Source of the DNA: Mycolicibacterium sp. HK-90
GTDB taxonomy: Bacteria > Actinomycetota > Actinomycetes > Mycobacteriales > Mycobacteriaceae
Assembly (NCBI RefSeq): GCF_030486405.1
Contig: NZ_CP129613.1
Coordinates: forward strand, 2,294,001 to 2,358,000
DNA length: 64,000 nt
Direction of reading: 5' to 3'
Below, in pieces: positions 9,177 to 17,063 of the stretch (position 1 is the first letter of the stretch; every line of letters begins with the position of its first letter). The notes below the pieces were generated by a model, which saw only the letters and a program-made list of their open reading frames with translations, searched no databases and was not told the DNA's origin. The position numbers and the translations under genes were made by a program.

Positions 9177-9998
9177 CTAGAACTTGACGGCTCCGCCGCC
9201 CATGCCCTGGATCAGGCGTCGCTGCACGAAGAACGCCGCGATGATGACCGGAACGATCGAGATGATGATGGCGGCGCTCATCGAGCCGAGGTCGACGCCG
9301 CGGAACGTATTGAACGACGAGATAGCCACCGGCAGCAGCTGGTTGTTGTTCGGAGCCAGGATGAGCCCGTAGAACATGTCATTCCAGGACAGGATGAAGC
9401 CGAAGATCGCGGAGGCACCGATGCCCGGATAAACCTGGGGGATCATCACCTTGCGGAATGCGGCGAACCGGGTGAGTCCGTCGACGAGAGCTTGCTCCTC
9501 CAGGGACCGGGGAACCGCTTCCCACAGCCCGATCAGGAACCACGTGACGAACGGCAGCACGAAACTGATGTGGGCGAAGATGACCGGGATCAGCGTTCCG
9601 CTGAGATTCATCGCGTACCCGGCGGTGAGGAAGGGAAACACCAAGACCGCCGGCGGTAGCACCTGGGCGGCGAGCATGCCGAATCTCGTTGCCGAACCAC
9701 CGGTCTTGTAGCGGCTGATGGAGTAGGCGGCCATGCTGCCCACAGTGATGCTGACGCCCACCGTCACGAACGCGACGATGGCGCTCCGGATGACGGCGCT
9801 GACGATCGTGCTGTCGAGCACCTGGTTCCAGTTGTCCATCGACGGGGTGAACGCGATGAGCCACGGATCGTTGAGTTGTCCCGGCGTCTTGAAGCTGGCG
9901 AGCGCGATCCACGCCAACGGCAGGACGACGATGGCGACGCCGGCGAGGAGGAACCCGATGCGCAGCGCGCCGAAGGACTTGCGCCGAAAGTCACTCAT
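9177..9998 (-). CDS. Carbohydrate ABC transporter permease, MalG type
   Basis: A 273-residue membrane protein with six predicted hydrophobic segments, the first at about 15-37 (GFLLAGVAIVVLPLAWIAL). The cytoplasmic EAA loop that docks the ATPase is EEQALVDGLTRFAAFRKVMI. ATG 9998 overlaps the TGA of the partner permease (ATGA, 9995-9998), giving coupled synthesis of the two subunits. A longer frame to 10067 is rejected because it would run inside that gene. Substrate specificity lies with the binding protein at 10906. Confidence 0.94.
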   Translation of the reverse strand: MSDFRRKSFGALRIGFLLAGVAIVVLPLAWIALASFKTPGQLNDPWLIAFTPSMDNWNQVLDSTIVSAVIRSAIVAFVTVGVSITVGSMAAYSISRYKTGGSATRFGMLAAQVLPPAVLVFPFLTAGYAMNLSGTLIPVIFAHISFVLPFVTWFLIGLWEAVPRSLEEQALVDGLTRFAAFRKVMIPQVYPGIGASAIFGFILSWNDMFYGLILAPNNNQLLPVAISSFNTFRGVDLGSMSAAIIISIVPVIIAAFFVQRRLIQGMGGGAVKF

Positions 9999-10843
9999 GC
10001 TGTGGACTTCTCCATCCGGCGGTAGACCACGACGATGACGGCCAGCACGAATGCCAGCACAAGGCACGCCATGGCGCTCGCCTCACCGAGCCGGAAGAAC
10101 TGGATCCCGGTCTGGTACATCAGGTACTGGATGGTCTCCGTTTCGGTGCCGGGACCGCCTCGCGTGGTGGCATAGACGTATTCGAATACTTTCAGCGCAT
10201 CGAGCGCACGCAGCATGACCGCGACGGTCAGCACCGGAGACAGCAACGGCAGGGTGACCCGGAACAGGGTGTACAGACCGCTGGCCCCGTCCACCTTGGC
10301 GGCTTCGAGCGGTTGCTTGGGCATCGACTCCAGACCGGCGACCAACAGCAGCACCAGAAACGGAGTCCATTGCCACACATCGATGGCGATGAGCGTGAAC
10401 AGTGCCGAGCCGGAACCGAAGAAGTCGTGGTCGATACCGACCGTGTGTAATGCGCTGGGTATCACGCCGAGTTGGCTGTTGAGCAGGAACCGGAATACCA
10501 GTGCGACGGCGATCGGGGTGATGAACATCGGGATCAGCAGGACCGAGCGGGTCAGGTCCTTCATCCAACGCTGCCGCTGCAGCGCCAGTGCGATGAGCAG
10601 TGCGAGCACCAGTTCGGCAACCACCGCGATCACCACGTAGGTTGCCGTTACGCCCAGCGAGCCGATGAACTTTCCCTGAAACGCCTTGGTGTAGTTGTCG
10701 ACTCCGACGAATTGCGCGGGTCGCTGCGAGGTCAGCTTCTTGTCGACAAAGCTGAGATACACGGCGTACACCAACGGGAAACCGATGGCAACGGCGAAGA
10801 CCGTTGCGAACGGCGCCATCATGCCGTAGCGAAACCTTCTCAT
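9995..10843 (-). CDS. Carbohydrate ABC transporter permease, MalF type
   Basis: A 282-residue membrane subunit with six hydrophobic segments (first GMMAPFATVFAVAIGFPLVY). The EAA loop is LEAAKVDGASGLYTLFRVTL. It pairs with the 9177 permease to form the channel of a CUT1-type importer. A perfect 18-bp stem-loop lies between its ATG and the stop of the binding-protein gene. The ribosome-binding site is a weak AGAGAG run, consistent with lower expression than the binding protein. Confidence 0.94.
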   Translation of the reverse strand: MRRFRYGMMAPFATVFAVAIGFPLVYAVYLSFVDKKLTSQRPAQFVGVDNYTKAFQGKFIGSLGVTATYVVIAVVAELVLALLIALALQRQRWMKDLTRSVLLIPMFITPIAVALVFRFLLNSQLGVIPSALHTVGIDHDFFGSGSALFTLIAIDVWQWTPFLVLLLVAGLESMPKQPLEAAKVDGASGLYTLFRVTLPLLSPVLTVAVMLRALDALKVFEYVYATTRGGPGTETETIQYLMYQTGIQFFRLGEASAMACLVLAFVLAVIVVVYRRMEKSTA

Positions 10844-10858
10844 TGTGCTCTCTCTCGG

Positions 10859-10903
10859 CGGTTTCCGCGGAGCGCTGGAGGGGGGAGCGCTCCGCGGAAA
10901 CCG
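10859..10903. repeat. Perfect 18-bp stem-loop between binding-protein and permease genes
   Basis: CGGTTTCCGCGGAGCGCT (10859-10876) and its exact reverse complement (10886-10903) flank a nine-base loop. In the leftward mRNA this hairpin lies two bases after the binding-protein stop codon and 15 bases before the first permease ATG. There is no T run. As in malE-malF-type intergenic regions, it may protect the upstream message or partly terminate transcription so that binding protein exceeds permease. Confidence 0.8.
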
Positions 10904-10905
10904 GG

Positions 10906-12204
10906 TCAGCGTCCCGTGATCTGGTCGGCCGCAGCCTGCGCGTCGGCCAGTGCCTGATCGATGGACTTGGCGCCGATCACCGCTTCATTGAGCTGGGTGC
11001 CGACCTCCTGCACCATCTGTTCGGCGTTGGGCCCCTGCGCGAACGGGACGGTGTTCTTGAGAATCTCGTCGACCGCGGCGAAGTAGCTCTCACCGTTGCC
11101 CGACTTGCGGACCTCGGGGTCTGCGACCGTCGAGATCCGGGTGGGCGCACCGCCGTTTATGACCCGCTGCTTGTCGGTGTCCTTGTCGGTGATCCAGGAG
11201 ATGAACGCCCAGGCGGCGTCGGAGTCCTTGGAGTTGGCCGGGATCGCCCAGGACCAGACGCCCAGTGCACCGCGACCGCCGGGCATCGGTGCCAGCTTGA
11301 ACTTGCCGGCCAGCTCGCCGGATTCGGGCGAGTTCAGGCTCGACGTCAGCCAGTTGTATCCGACGATGGAGGCCGATCCGCCGGAGGACAACGACCGGAT
11401 GGTCTCGTCCTGTGCCCAGTTGGAGCTGTTGGGCGGTGAGGCGGACTTCAGGGTGTCGATGTAGACCTGCAGCGCCTTGTGGGCGTCCGGGGTGTCGATC
11501 GTCGGATTGCCGTCCTTGTCGAACATCGAACCCCCGGCCGCGGCATACCAGCTCGACCATTCCTCCAGGATCTTGTAGCCGCGCTGCGGGCTGTGGGCGA
11601 TGCCGGCGTGTTGGGGCGTCGTCAGCTTGTTGACGGTCGTCACCAGTTCGTCGAGGGTCGTCGGCACCGGCAGGCCCGCCTGCTGTAGCAGATCGTCGCG
11701 GTAGATGTAGCCCTGCGCGTAGTTGTACATCGGGATGCCGTAAGTGGATCCGTCGATCTCGTTGACCCCGCGTAGCGCCGGGTAGAAGTCGTCGTAGTCG
11801 AGCTTGCTCGCCGTCTCGACCCGGCTGTCCAGTGGCGCCAGGAATCCGGCGTTGACGAAGTCGTCGGTCCACGGGTTGTCGATCATGATCAGGTCGTACG
11901 TGCCCTGCGGAGCCTGGAACGACGCCACGAGCTTGTCGCGCATCGAGTCGTAGGCAAGCTTCTCGATGTCGACATTGATGTTCGGATACGCCTTCTTGAA
12001 GCCGTCGAGCAGCGATTCGACCGCCTCGGTGTCGTGTTCGTCCTCCATGAGGATCTTCACGGTGCCGGCATGGTCGGCGGGAATGTCACCTGCGCCGCTT
12101 CCACTTTCGGTTGCCGGGCCGGAACTCGAACAGCCCGCGAGCGCCAATGTGGTCGCCCCTAACAGCGCGGCGACGGAGGACAACCACTTTCTTGTTCCTG
12201 CCAT
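10906..12204 (-). CDS. Sugar-binding lipoprotein of ABC importer
   Basis: A 432-residue extracellular solute-binding protein (family 1). The N-terminus MAGTRKWLSSVAALLGATT ends in the lipobox LALAGC, so the mature protein is anchored to the outer face of the membrane by a lipid on Cys. DLIMIDNPWTDDF and TYGIPMYNYAQG are typical ligand-cleft segments of sugar binders. GGAAGG precedes ATG 12204; longer frames run antisense or into the neighbour and lack the signal peptide directly at the start. It defines the substrate of the island, which cannot be predicted from family membership alone. Confidence 0.94.
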   Translation of the reverse strand: MAGTRKWLSSVAALLGATTLALAGCSSSGPATESGSGAGDIPADHAGTVKILMEDEHDTEAVESLLDGFKKAYPNINVDIEKLAYDSMRDKLVASFQAPQGTYDLIMIDNPWTDDFVNAGFLAPLDSRVETASKLDYDDFYPALRGVNEIDGSTYGIPMYNYAQGYIYRDDLLQQAGLPVPTTLDELVTTVNKLTTPQHAGIAHSPQRGYKILEEWSSWYAAAGGSMFDKDGNPTIDTPDAHKALQVYIDTLKSASPPNSSNWAQDETIRSLSSGGSASIVGYNWLTSSLNSPESGELAGKFKLAPMPGGRGALGVWSWAIPANSKDSDAAWAFISWITDKDTDKQRVINGGAPTRISTVADPEVRKSGNGESYFAAVDEILKNTVPFAQGPNAEQMVQEVGTQLNEAVIGAKSIDQALADAQAAADQITGR

Positions 12205-12236
12205 ATCCCTTCCAATCCTGTTGATTCGGTGGGTGA

Positions 12237-13010
12237 TCAATCCATGAAGGCGCCGCCGTTGACGGCAAGTGCCTCGCCGGTGATGAACCGGGCGTCCTCG
12301 GAAAGCAGGAAGGTCAGCGCCTTGGCGATGTCTTCGGGCTGCTCGACACGTCCGAGCGGGGTGTCGTCGATCCACATCTGTTTCACCGCTTCGGCAGTCG
12401 TGCCCCGCAATGAGGCCTCCCACTCGAGTTCGCGTTCCTGCATCGGCGTGGCGACATAGCCGGGGCAGATGCTGTTGACGGTGATGCCGTGCTCGGCCAG
12501 CTCGTAGGCCATCGACTGGGTCAGTCCGATGACGCCGAATTTGGATGCGATGTAGTCGCTGAGGAACGGGACCCGGCCCTGCTTGCCGCCCATCGAGGCG
12601 GTGTTGACGATTGTGCCCTTGCTCTTGGTGCGGACCATTGCCCGGGCCGCGGCCTGGCCGCAGATGAACACGCCCTTGAGGTTGATGTCGAAGGTCTTCT
12701 CGACCCGATCCAGCGGCATGTCCAGGAAGCGCTCCATGAACGAGATGCCGGCGTTGCTCACCCAGGCGTCCAGGCCGAGGCGGTCGGCGACGTCATCGGC
12801 CACCTTGGCCGCGCCGGCCGGGTCGGTCACGTCGAGCTGCAGGTGTTCGTGGTGCTGGCCGGCCGTGGTATCGAGTTGTTCGGCACAGGCTTTGGCGGCC
12901 TGCTCGTCGACGTCGGTCACGACGACCTGCCAGCCCCGGCGGGCCAATTCGGTCACCATGGCCTTACCGATGCCGGATCCTGCGCCCGTCACCACAACTG
13001 TCTTCGTCAA
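12237..13010 (-). CDS. Short-chain dehydrogenase/reductase (second gene of sugar operon)
   Basis: A 257-residue classical SDR, probably a polyol or sugar dehydrogenase. VVVTGAGSGIGKAMV at the very N-terminus is the cofactor motif, VTDVD gives an NAD-type acidic residue, NAGIS is the structural motif and YIASK holds Tyr and Lys. It ends with TGEALAVNGGAFMD. I choose the TTG start at 13010 because AGGAAG stands right before it and the protein then begins MTKTVVVTG. A GTG at 13055 overlapping the deoR stop (GTGA) is the alternative and adds 15 residues. Lying directly behind the repressor gene, it is a likely first catabolic step. Confidence 0.88.
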   Translation of the reverse strand: MTKTVVVTGAGSGIGKAMVTELARRGWQVVVTDVDEQAAKACAEQLDTTAGQHHEHLQLDVTDPAGAAKVADDVADRLGLDAWVSNAGISFMERFLDMPLDRVEKTFDINLKGVFICGQAAARAMVRTKSKGTIVNTASMGGKQGRVPFLSDYIASKFGVIGLTQSMAYELAEHGITVNSICPGYVATPMQERELEWEASLRGTTAEAVKQMWIDDTPLGRVEQPEDIAKALTFLLSEDARFITGEALAVNGGAFMD

Positions 13011-13051
13011 TGCTCTTCCTTCTCTTACTGTGATCGATTGGGCCGTCGAGA

Positions 13052-13822
13052 TCACTCGTGTGCGACCCGCACGTCGATGCCTTGCTGTCGGGCGGCCTCC
13101 AGCACCGGGCCATCGTGCGGACCGTCCGTCACGATCGTGTTCACCGCGCTCAGTGGCGCGATGTTGACCAACTGGACGCGTCCGAGCTTGCTGGAATCGA
13201 CAGCGAGGATGACGCGGTCGGCGGACTCCATGGCCGCGCGTTTCACGTCGCTTTCCTCGCTGTGGTAATCGGTGAGTCCGCGCTTGGCATCGACACCGGC
13301 GACACCCATGACATAGGTGTCGCAGTTGTAGCGCCGGTAGGTTGCCTGGGCGTCGGAGCCGATGAGGCTGAGCTCGCCCGGTCTCATTCGGCCGCCGGTG
13401 AGGAAGACGGTGGTGTTGGGTTCGTCGACGAGTTCAAGTGCGGCAAGCACGCTCGGCGTGATCACGGTCAATCCGAGTCCGCGGCCACGGATTTGGTGCG
13501 CCACGGCCAGCGCGGTGCTGCCACTGTCGATGATGACGGTCTCGTGTGGTTCCAGCAGTTCGACGGCAGCGGCGGCGATATGCGCCTTCTCGGCGGTCGC
13601 CGACTCCACCCGGGTGCCGAATGCGGGCTCCTCGGACTTGTGCGAGTAGGCAATCGCACCGCCACGCACCCGGCGTACCGCACCTTGGGCTTCCAGAACA
13701 TCGATGTCGCGCCGAATCGTCATCTCCGAGACCTCGAACATCTCGGCCAACGAGGCGAAGTCCACTTCGCCGTCAGTCCGCAGCCGCTCCTCGATCAGGG
13801 CTCTTCGCTCTTCGACTGACAT
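13052..13822 (-). CDS. DeoR-family transcriptional regulator of the sugar island
   Basis: A 256-residue repressor. Residues about 1-57 form the DeoR winged helix-turn-helix (LAEMFEVSEMTIRRDIDVLE, then VRRVRGGAI). The rest is the sugar-phosphate-sensing domain related to ribose-5-phosphate isomerase (DSGSTALAVAHQI, TVFLTGGRM). It is the first gene of the leftward operon and is divergent from the IMPase-kinase-aldolase operon. Repeated GTGAAT-n-GTT-n-ACAG boxes lie in front of both arms, so autoregulation and release by a phosphorylated intermediate of the pathway are likely. Confidence 0.93.
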   Translation of the reverse strand: MSVEERRALIEERLRTDGEVDFASLAEMFEVSEMTIRRDIDVLEAQGAVRRVRGGAIAYSHKSEEPAFGTRVESATAEKAHIAAAAVELLEPHETVIIDSGSTALAVAHQIRGRGLGLTVITPSVLAALELVDEPNTTVFLTGGRMRPGELSLIGSDAQATYRRYNCDTYVMGVAGVDAKRGLTDYHSEESDVKRAAMESADRVILAVDSSKLGRVQLVNIAPLSAVNTIVTDGPHDGPVLEAARQQGIDVRVAHE

Positions 13823-13844
13823 CGGCTACCCCCTGTGACAATGT

Positions 13845-13910
13845 GTGAATAGTTGACAGTTTTCACTGTGATGTTTCAACTCACGGACGAATGTCGTTAA
13901 TGTTTAACAT
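13845..13910. promoter_or_regulatory. Divergent operator region of the sugar island
   Basis: The gap 13823-13942 holds GTGAATAGTTGACAG (13845-13859) followed by TTTTCAC, which together make an imperfect palindrome. It also holds ATGTTTAACAT (13900-13910), a perfect palindrome with the related half-site GTTTAACA. The first box recurs with 13 of 15 bases identical at 14734 before the kinase gene. These are candidate binding sites of the adjacent DeoR repressor. The stretch is unusually AT-rich for the window. Confidence 0.6.
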
Positions 13911-13942
13911 AACCGGGTGTGAGATGGGAAGAGGTAACAGAG

Positions 13943-14737
13943 ATGGATTCTGAGCAGTGCGGCAGCGCGGCTGGGCCGGCCGCCGAACTCGCTGACGTGG
14001 CGTTGGAGGCGGCCCGTGCGGGTGCGGCGGTCCTGCGTTCACGTCCGCGGGGGAGCGCCAGCGTGACGGTCAAGGGTGAGCGGGGTGATCTCGTCACCGA
14101 CGTGGACGTCGCCGCCGAGCGCGCGGTGCGTGCCGTCTTGGGCAACCGCAGGCCGAATGACCACGTCACGGGCGAGGAGCTTCCCGGTACGGCCCCGGAC
14201 GGAGCGCGCGTCCGGTGGTCCATCGATCCGCTGGACGGTACGACGAACTTCACCAGGGGGATCCCGTATTACGCGACGTCGGTGGGTGCGGTCTGTATCC
14301 GCACCGGGCAGTGGCTCGCGGGCGCGGTCGATGCGCCCGAGCTCGGCAAGACGTACTACGCGTATCGGGGTGGCGGGGCGTGGCTGGCCGACGGCACGGG
14401 GGTCTACCGGCTGACCGGGCCTGCCGCCGGTGTCGACGGTGCCGCGCGCTTGCTCGGTATGGGCTACGCCTACTCGGCCGATGTCCGCCTGGCGCAGTGC
14501 GGCATGACCGCCGACATGATGGCCGGATACACCGACGCCCGGGCCCTCGGGTCGGCCGCTCTCGCGATCTGCGCCGTCGCTGAAGGTGCGCTGGACGGCT
14601 ACGTCGAGAGCCATCTCGGCGAGTACGACTGGGCGGCCGCGGCCCTGGTGGCCGAGGAGGCCGGGTTGGCGGTGCGGCGACCTGCGACGCCGGCCGACGA
14701 GCTCCGGGTCACCGTTCAGGAGCAGGAATTGACGTGA
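13943..14737 (+). CDS. Inositol-monophosphatase-family phosphatase
   Basis: A 264-residue Mg2+-dependent phosphatase of the IMPase/FBPase fold. GEELPG carries the metal-binding Glu, WSIDPLDGTTNF is the WxxDPxDGTxNF metal site, and EYDWAAAALVAEEAG carries the distal Asp. ATG 13943 is chosen over a GTG at 13919 because GAGG lies about nine bases before it. It opens the rightward operon of the island, between the repressor and the kinase. A sugar phosphatase role (removing a dead-end or excess phosphorylated intermediate) fits, but inositol or histidinol phosphate remain possible substrates. Confidence 0.88.
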   Translation: MDSEQCGSAAGPAAELADVALEAARAGAAVLRSRPRGSASVTVKGERGDLVTDVDVAAERAVRAVLGNRRPNDHVTGEELPGTAPDGARVRWSIDPLDGTTNFTRGIPYYATSVGAVCIRTGQWLAGAVDAPELGKTYYAYRGGGAWLADGTGVYRLTGPAAGVDGAARLLGMGYAYSADVRLAQCGMTADMMAGYTDARALGSAALAICAVAEGALDGYVESHLGEYDWAAAALVAEEAGLAVRRPATPADELRVTVQEQELT

Positions 14738-14748
14738 ATTGTTAACAG
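14734..14748. promoter_or_regulatory. Second copy of the island operator box before the kinase gene
   Basis: GTGAATTGTTAACAG matches the box at 13845 (GTGAATAGTTGACAG) at 13 of 15 positions and contains the palindrome GTTAAC. It overlaps the IMPase stop codon and is followed by GGTTGATAGTTCTTCACAC, which resembles the opposite half of the first site. An internal promoter under the same repressor is likely, since 92 bases separate the two genes. Confidence 0.55.
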
Positions 14749-14829
14749 AAGGTTGATAGTTCTTCACACTCTCGGCTAGTGTCAGCGACACGTTGTGCTG
14801 GCATCGGGACTCTGGACAGGAGACAGTTC

Positions 14830-16311
14830 TTGCGGGGCACCTATCTGATCGGCGTCGATATCGGCACCACCGGAACCAAAACGGTTCTGCTGCACGAAAC
14901 TGCCGGCATCGTGGCGCAGGCAACGTTGAGCTCGCCGATCTTCTCGGACGGACCGGCATATGCCGAGGCGGATGCCTCGGCTTGGGTTGCCAACGCGGTA
15001 GAGGGAATTCGGCAGGTTCTTGCCGAATCGGGGATCGACCCGGCGATGGTGGCTGCCGTCTCGGCGACCGGCATGGTTCCCGCGGTGGTCTGCCTCGACG
15101 CCGACCTGAAGCCGGTGCGCCGGCCCATCCTGCAGAACGATGCCAGGGCAACCCGGGAAATCGAAGAGCTGTCGGCGGTGATCGACGGCGCGGACATGTT
15201 GTCCCGCACCGGATCCGCGCTGACCCAACAGTCCGTGGCGCCGACGGTGCGTTGGTTGCAGCGCAACGAGCCCGAATGTTGGTCGGCCACGCGCTATCTG
15301 GTCGGGTCGTACGACTATGTGCTGATCGCGTTGGGGGCGCCGCCACACGTCGAGCAGAATTGGGCACTGGAGTCCGGTCTCTACACCCTGGACGGAAAGC
15401 ACTTCGATCCGGCGCTCGCGGCCGTCGGCCTGCCTTCCTCGTCGCTGTGCGAGATGTACCGGCCCGGCACCCGGGTCGGCACGATCAGTGCATCGATGGC
15501 CGAAACCACCGGTCTGCCGGCTGATGTCGCGTTGGTGGTCGGCGGCGCCGACCATGTGTTGTCGGCCTACGCGGCCGGCGTCGACACAGCCGGTGACTGG
15601 TTGATCAAGTTGGGCGGTGCCGGTGACATCCTCACCGCCTGTGCCGATCCCATCGTCGACGCGCGCCTGTATCTCGATGCGCATCCCCGGCAGGGCACCT
15701 GGCTGCCCAACGGCTGCATGGCCACCAGCGGCAGTCTCATCCGGTGGTTCCAGACCCTCATCGGCGGAACGCCGTTGACCGATCTCGACGCCGAGGCCGC
15801 CGGGCGCCGACCCGCTGCGGTGTTGTGTCTGCCCTACTTCCTGGGTGAGAAGTCGCCGATCCACGATCCGCAGTTGCGTGGCGCGTTCATCGGCCTCGAG
15901 CTGGCCCACACCGGGGCGGACATGTATCGCTCGGTGCTCGAGGCGATCGCCTTCGGGTTCCGGCACAACGCCGAAGTCATGCGATCGGCCGGAATCACGC
16001 TGTCTCGGGCCAGGGTGACGAACGGTGGCAGCAAGTCCACCCTGTGGAAGCAGATCCACGCAGACGTGCTCGGCACCGAGTTGGCGCCCGTGCGTGACCA
16101 TCCCGGAGCCTCGCTGGGCGCCGCGATCCAGGCGGGTGTGGGGGCCGGTGTGCTCGGTCTCGACGATGCCGCGAGATTCCTGCAGTTCGATGCACCCGTG
16201 GTGCCCGACCGTGAGCGGTCGGCGATCTATGAAGAGGCCTACCAGCTGTGGCGGCAGGCCGGCGACGCGCTGGCGCCCATTTCGCACGGGCTGACACGGA
16301 GGCCGCGATGA
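14830..16311 (+). CDS. FGGY-family carbohydrate kinase (xylulokinase-like)
   Basis: A 493-residue ATP-dependent sugar or polyol kinase. IGVDIGTTGTKTVLLHE is the N-terminal phosphate-1 motif, VVGGADHVLSAYAAG carries the likely catalytic Asp, and TNGGSKSTLWKQIHADVLG is the C-terminal FGGY signature with the adenosine motif GASLGAAIQAG after it. The start is TTG 14830, preceded by AGGAG at seven bases spacing; the frame upstream to 14779 has no such site. The stop overlaps the aldolase start (ATGA). It most likely phosphorylates a ketose made by the SDRs. It resembles xylulokinases most, but substrate cannot be fixed. Confidence 0.9.
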   Translation: MRGTYLIGVDIGTTGTKTVLLHETAGIVAQATLSSPIFSDGPAYAEADASAWVANAVEGIRQVLAESGIDPAMVAAVSATGMVPAVVCLDADLKPVRRPILQNDARATREIEELSAVIDGADMLSRTGSALTQQSVAPTVRWLQRNEPECWSATRYLVGSYDYVLIALGAPPHVEQNWALESGLYTLDGKHFDPALAAVGLPSSSLCEMYRPGTRVGTISASMAETTGLPADVALVVGGADHVLSAYAAGVDTAGDWLIKLGGAGDILTACADPIVDARLYLDAHPRQGTWLPNGCMATSGSLIRWFQTLIGGTPLTDLDAEAAGRRPAAVLCLPYFLGEKSPIHDPQLRGAFIGLELAHTGADMYRSVLEAIAFGFRHNAEVMRSAGITLSRARVTNGGSKSTLWKQIHADVLGTELAPVRDHPGASLGAAIQAGVGAGVLGLDDAARFLQFDAPVVPDRERSAIYEEAYQLWRQAGDALAPISHGLTRRPR

Positions 16312-17030
16312 AGATCCGGCACGACTACAAGGTGGCGGTGGCCGACGGCGGTTGGCGAATGGTCGATCTCGGTCTCACCACCGGTCTGGATTCGGGCGAC
16401 ATCACCGTGTTCGACCGGGAGAACGACGTCGTCTACGCGCTGCCGGCGCCATCGGATCGGCTGCCGATCCGGAGCTGGAAAGACGTCCGCCCGGAAGATG
16501 TCGCAGTCGTCGACCCCGATGGCAACACCCTGCCGGAATCACTCACCGACCCGACGGTCGAACTGCCGATGCATCTCGCGATCTATGCGGCCCGGCCCGA
16601 TGTCAACGCCATCGTGCACACCCATGCCGAGGATTCGCAGGTGTTCGCGGCAGCGGAGCGAGATATTCCCACCGCCACCATCGACTCCTACACCCGTGCC
16701 GGATTCGGTCCGATCCGATGTGGAAAATTCGGCGTCGTCGCCTCGAAAGAACTGGGCGACAACATGGTCGAGGTCCTGGCCGGCAGCAGCAAGGCGGCCC
16801 TGATGGCCCGGCACGGTGCGGTGGCACTGGGGCCGGATCTGGCCGATGCAATGTTCACGGCGACGGTCATCGAGAAAGCCGCGCGCCAGGCCATGAAGGT
16901 CGCGTCGCTCGGGGCGACACCCGAACAGCTCACCCTGCACCACATTTTCGACCACGATCTTGCCCGCGACATCGAGGAGGGGCGCGTCCACCTCGACACC
17001 CAGACAGTCACGATTCAGCGCTTGGCCTGA
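16308..17030 (+). CDS. Class II aldolase/adducin-family protein (fuculose-phosphate-aldolase-like)
   Basis: A 240-residue Zn2+ enzyme expected to split a ketose 1-phosphate into dihydroxyacetone phosphate and an aldehyde. The zinc His pair is in IVHTHAED and the third His in MARHGAVALG. GLDSGDIT stands where the phosphate-binding SGN-type loop is in fuculose-phosphate aldolase, and VELPMHLAIY supplies the active-site Glu. The start ATG 16308 overlaps the kinase stop. The direct coupling to an FGGY kinase is the strongest hint at a kinase-then-aldolase pathway. A decarboxylase or epimerase role, also known in this family, cannot be excluded. Confidence 0.88.
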   Translation: MKIRHDYKVAVADGGWRMVDLGLTTGLDSGDITVFDRENDVVYALPAPSDRLPIRSWKDVRPEDVAVVDPDGNTLPESLTDPTVELPMHLAIYAARPDVNAIVHTHAEDSQVFAAAERDIPTATIDSYTRAGFGPIRCGKFGVVASKELGDNMVEVLAGSSKAALMARHGAVALGPDLADAMFTATVIEKAARQAMKVASLGATPEQLTLHHIFDHDLARDIEEGRVHLDTQTVTIQRLA

Positions 17031-17063
17031 GGGACAAGAGGAACAAGAGGAGATAGATAAACC

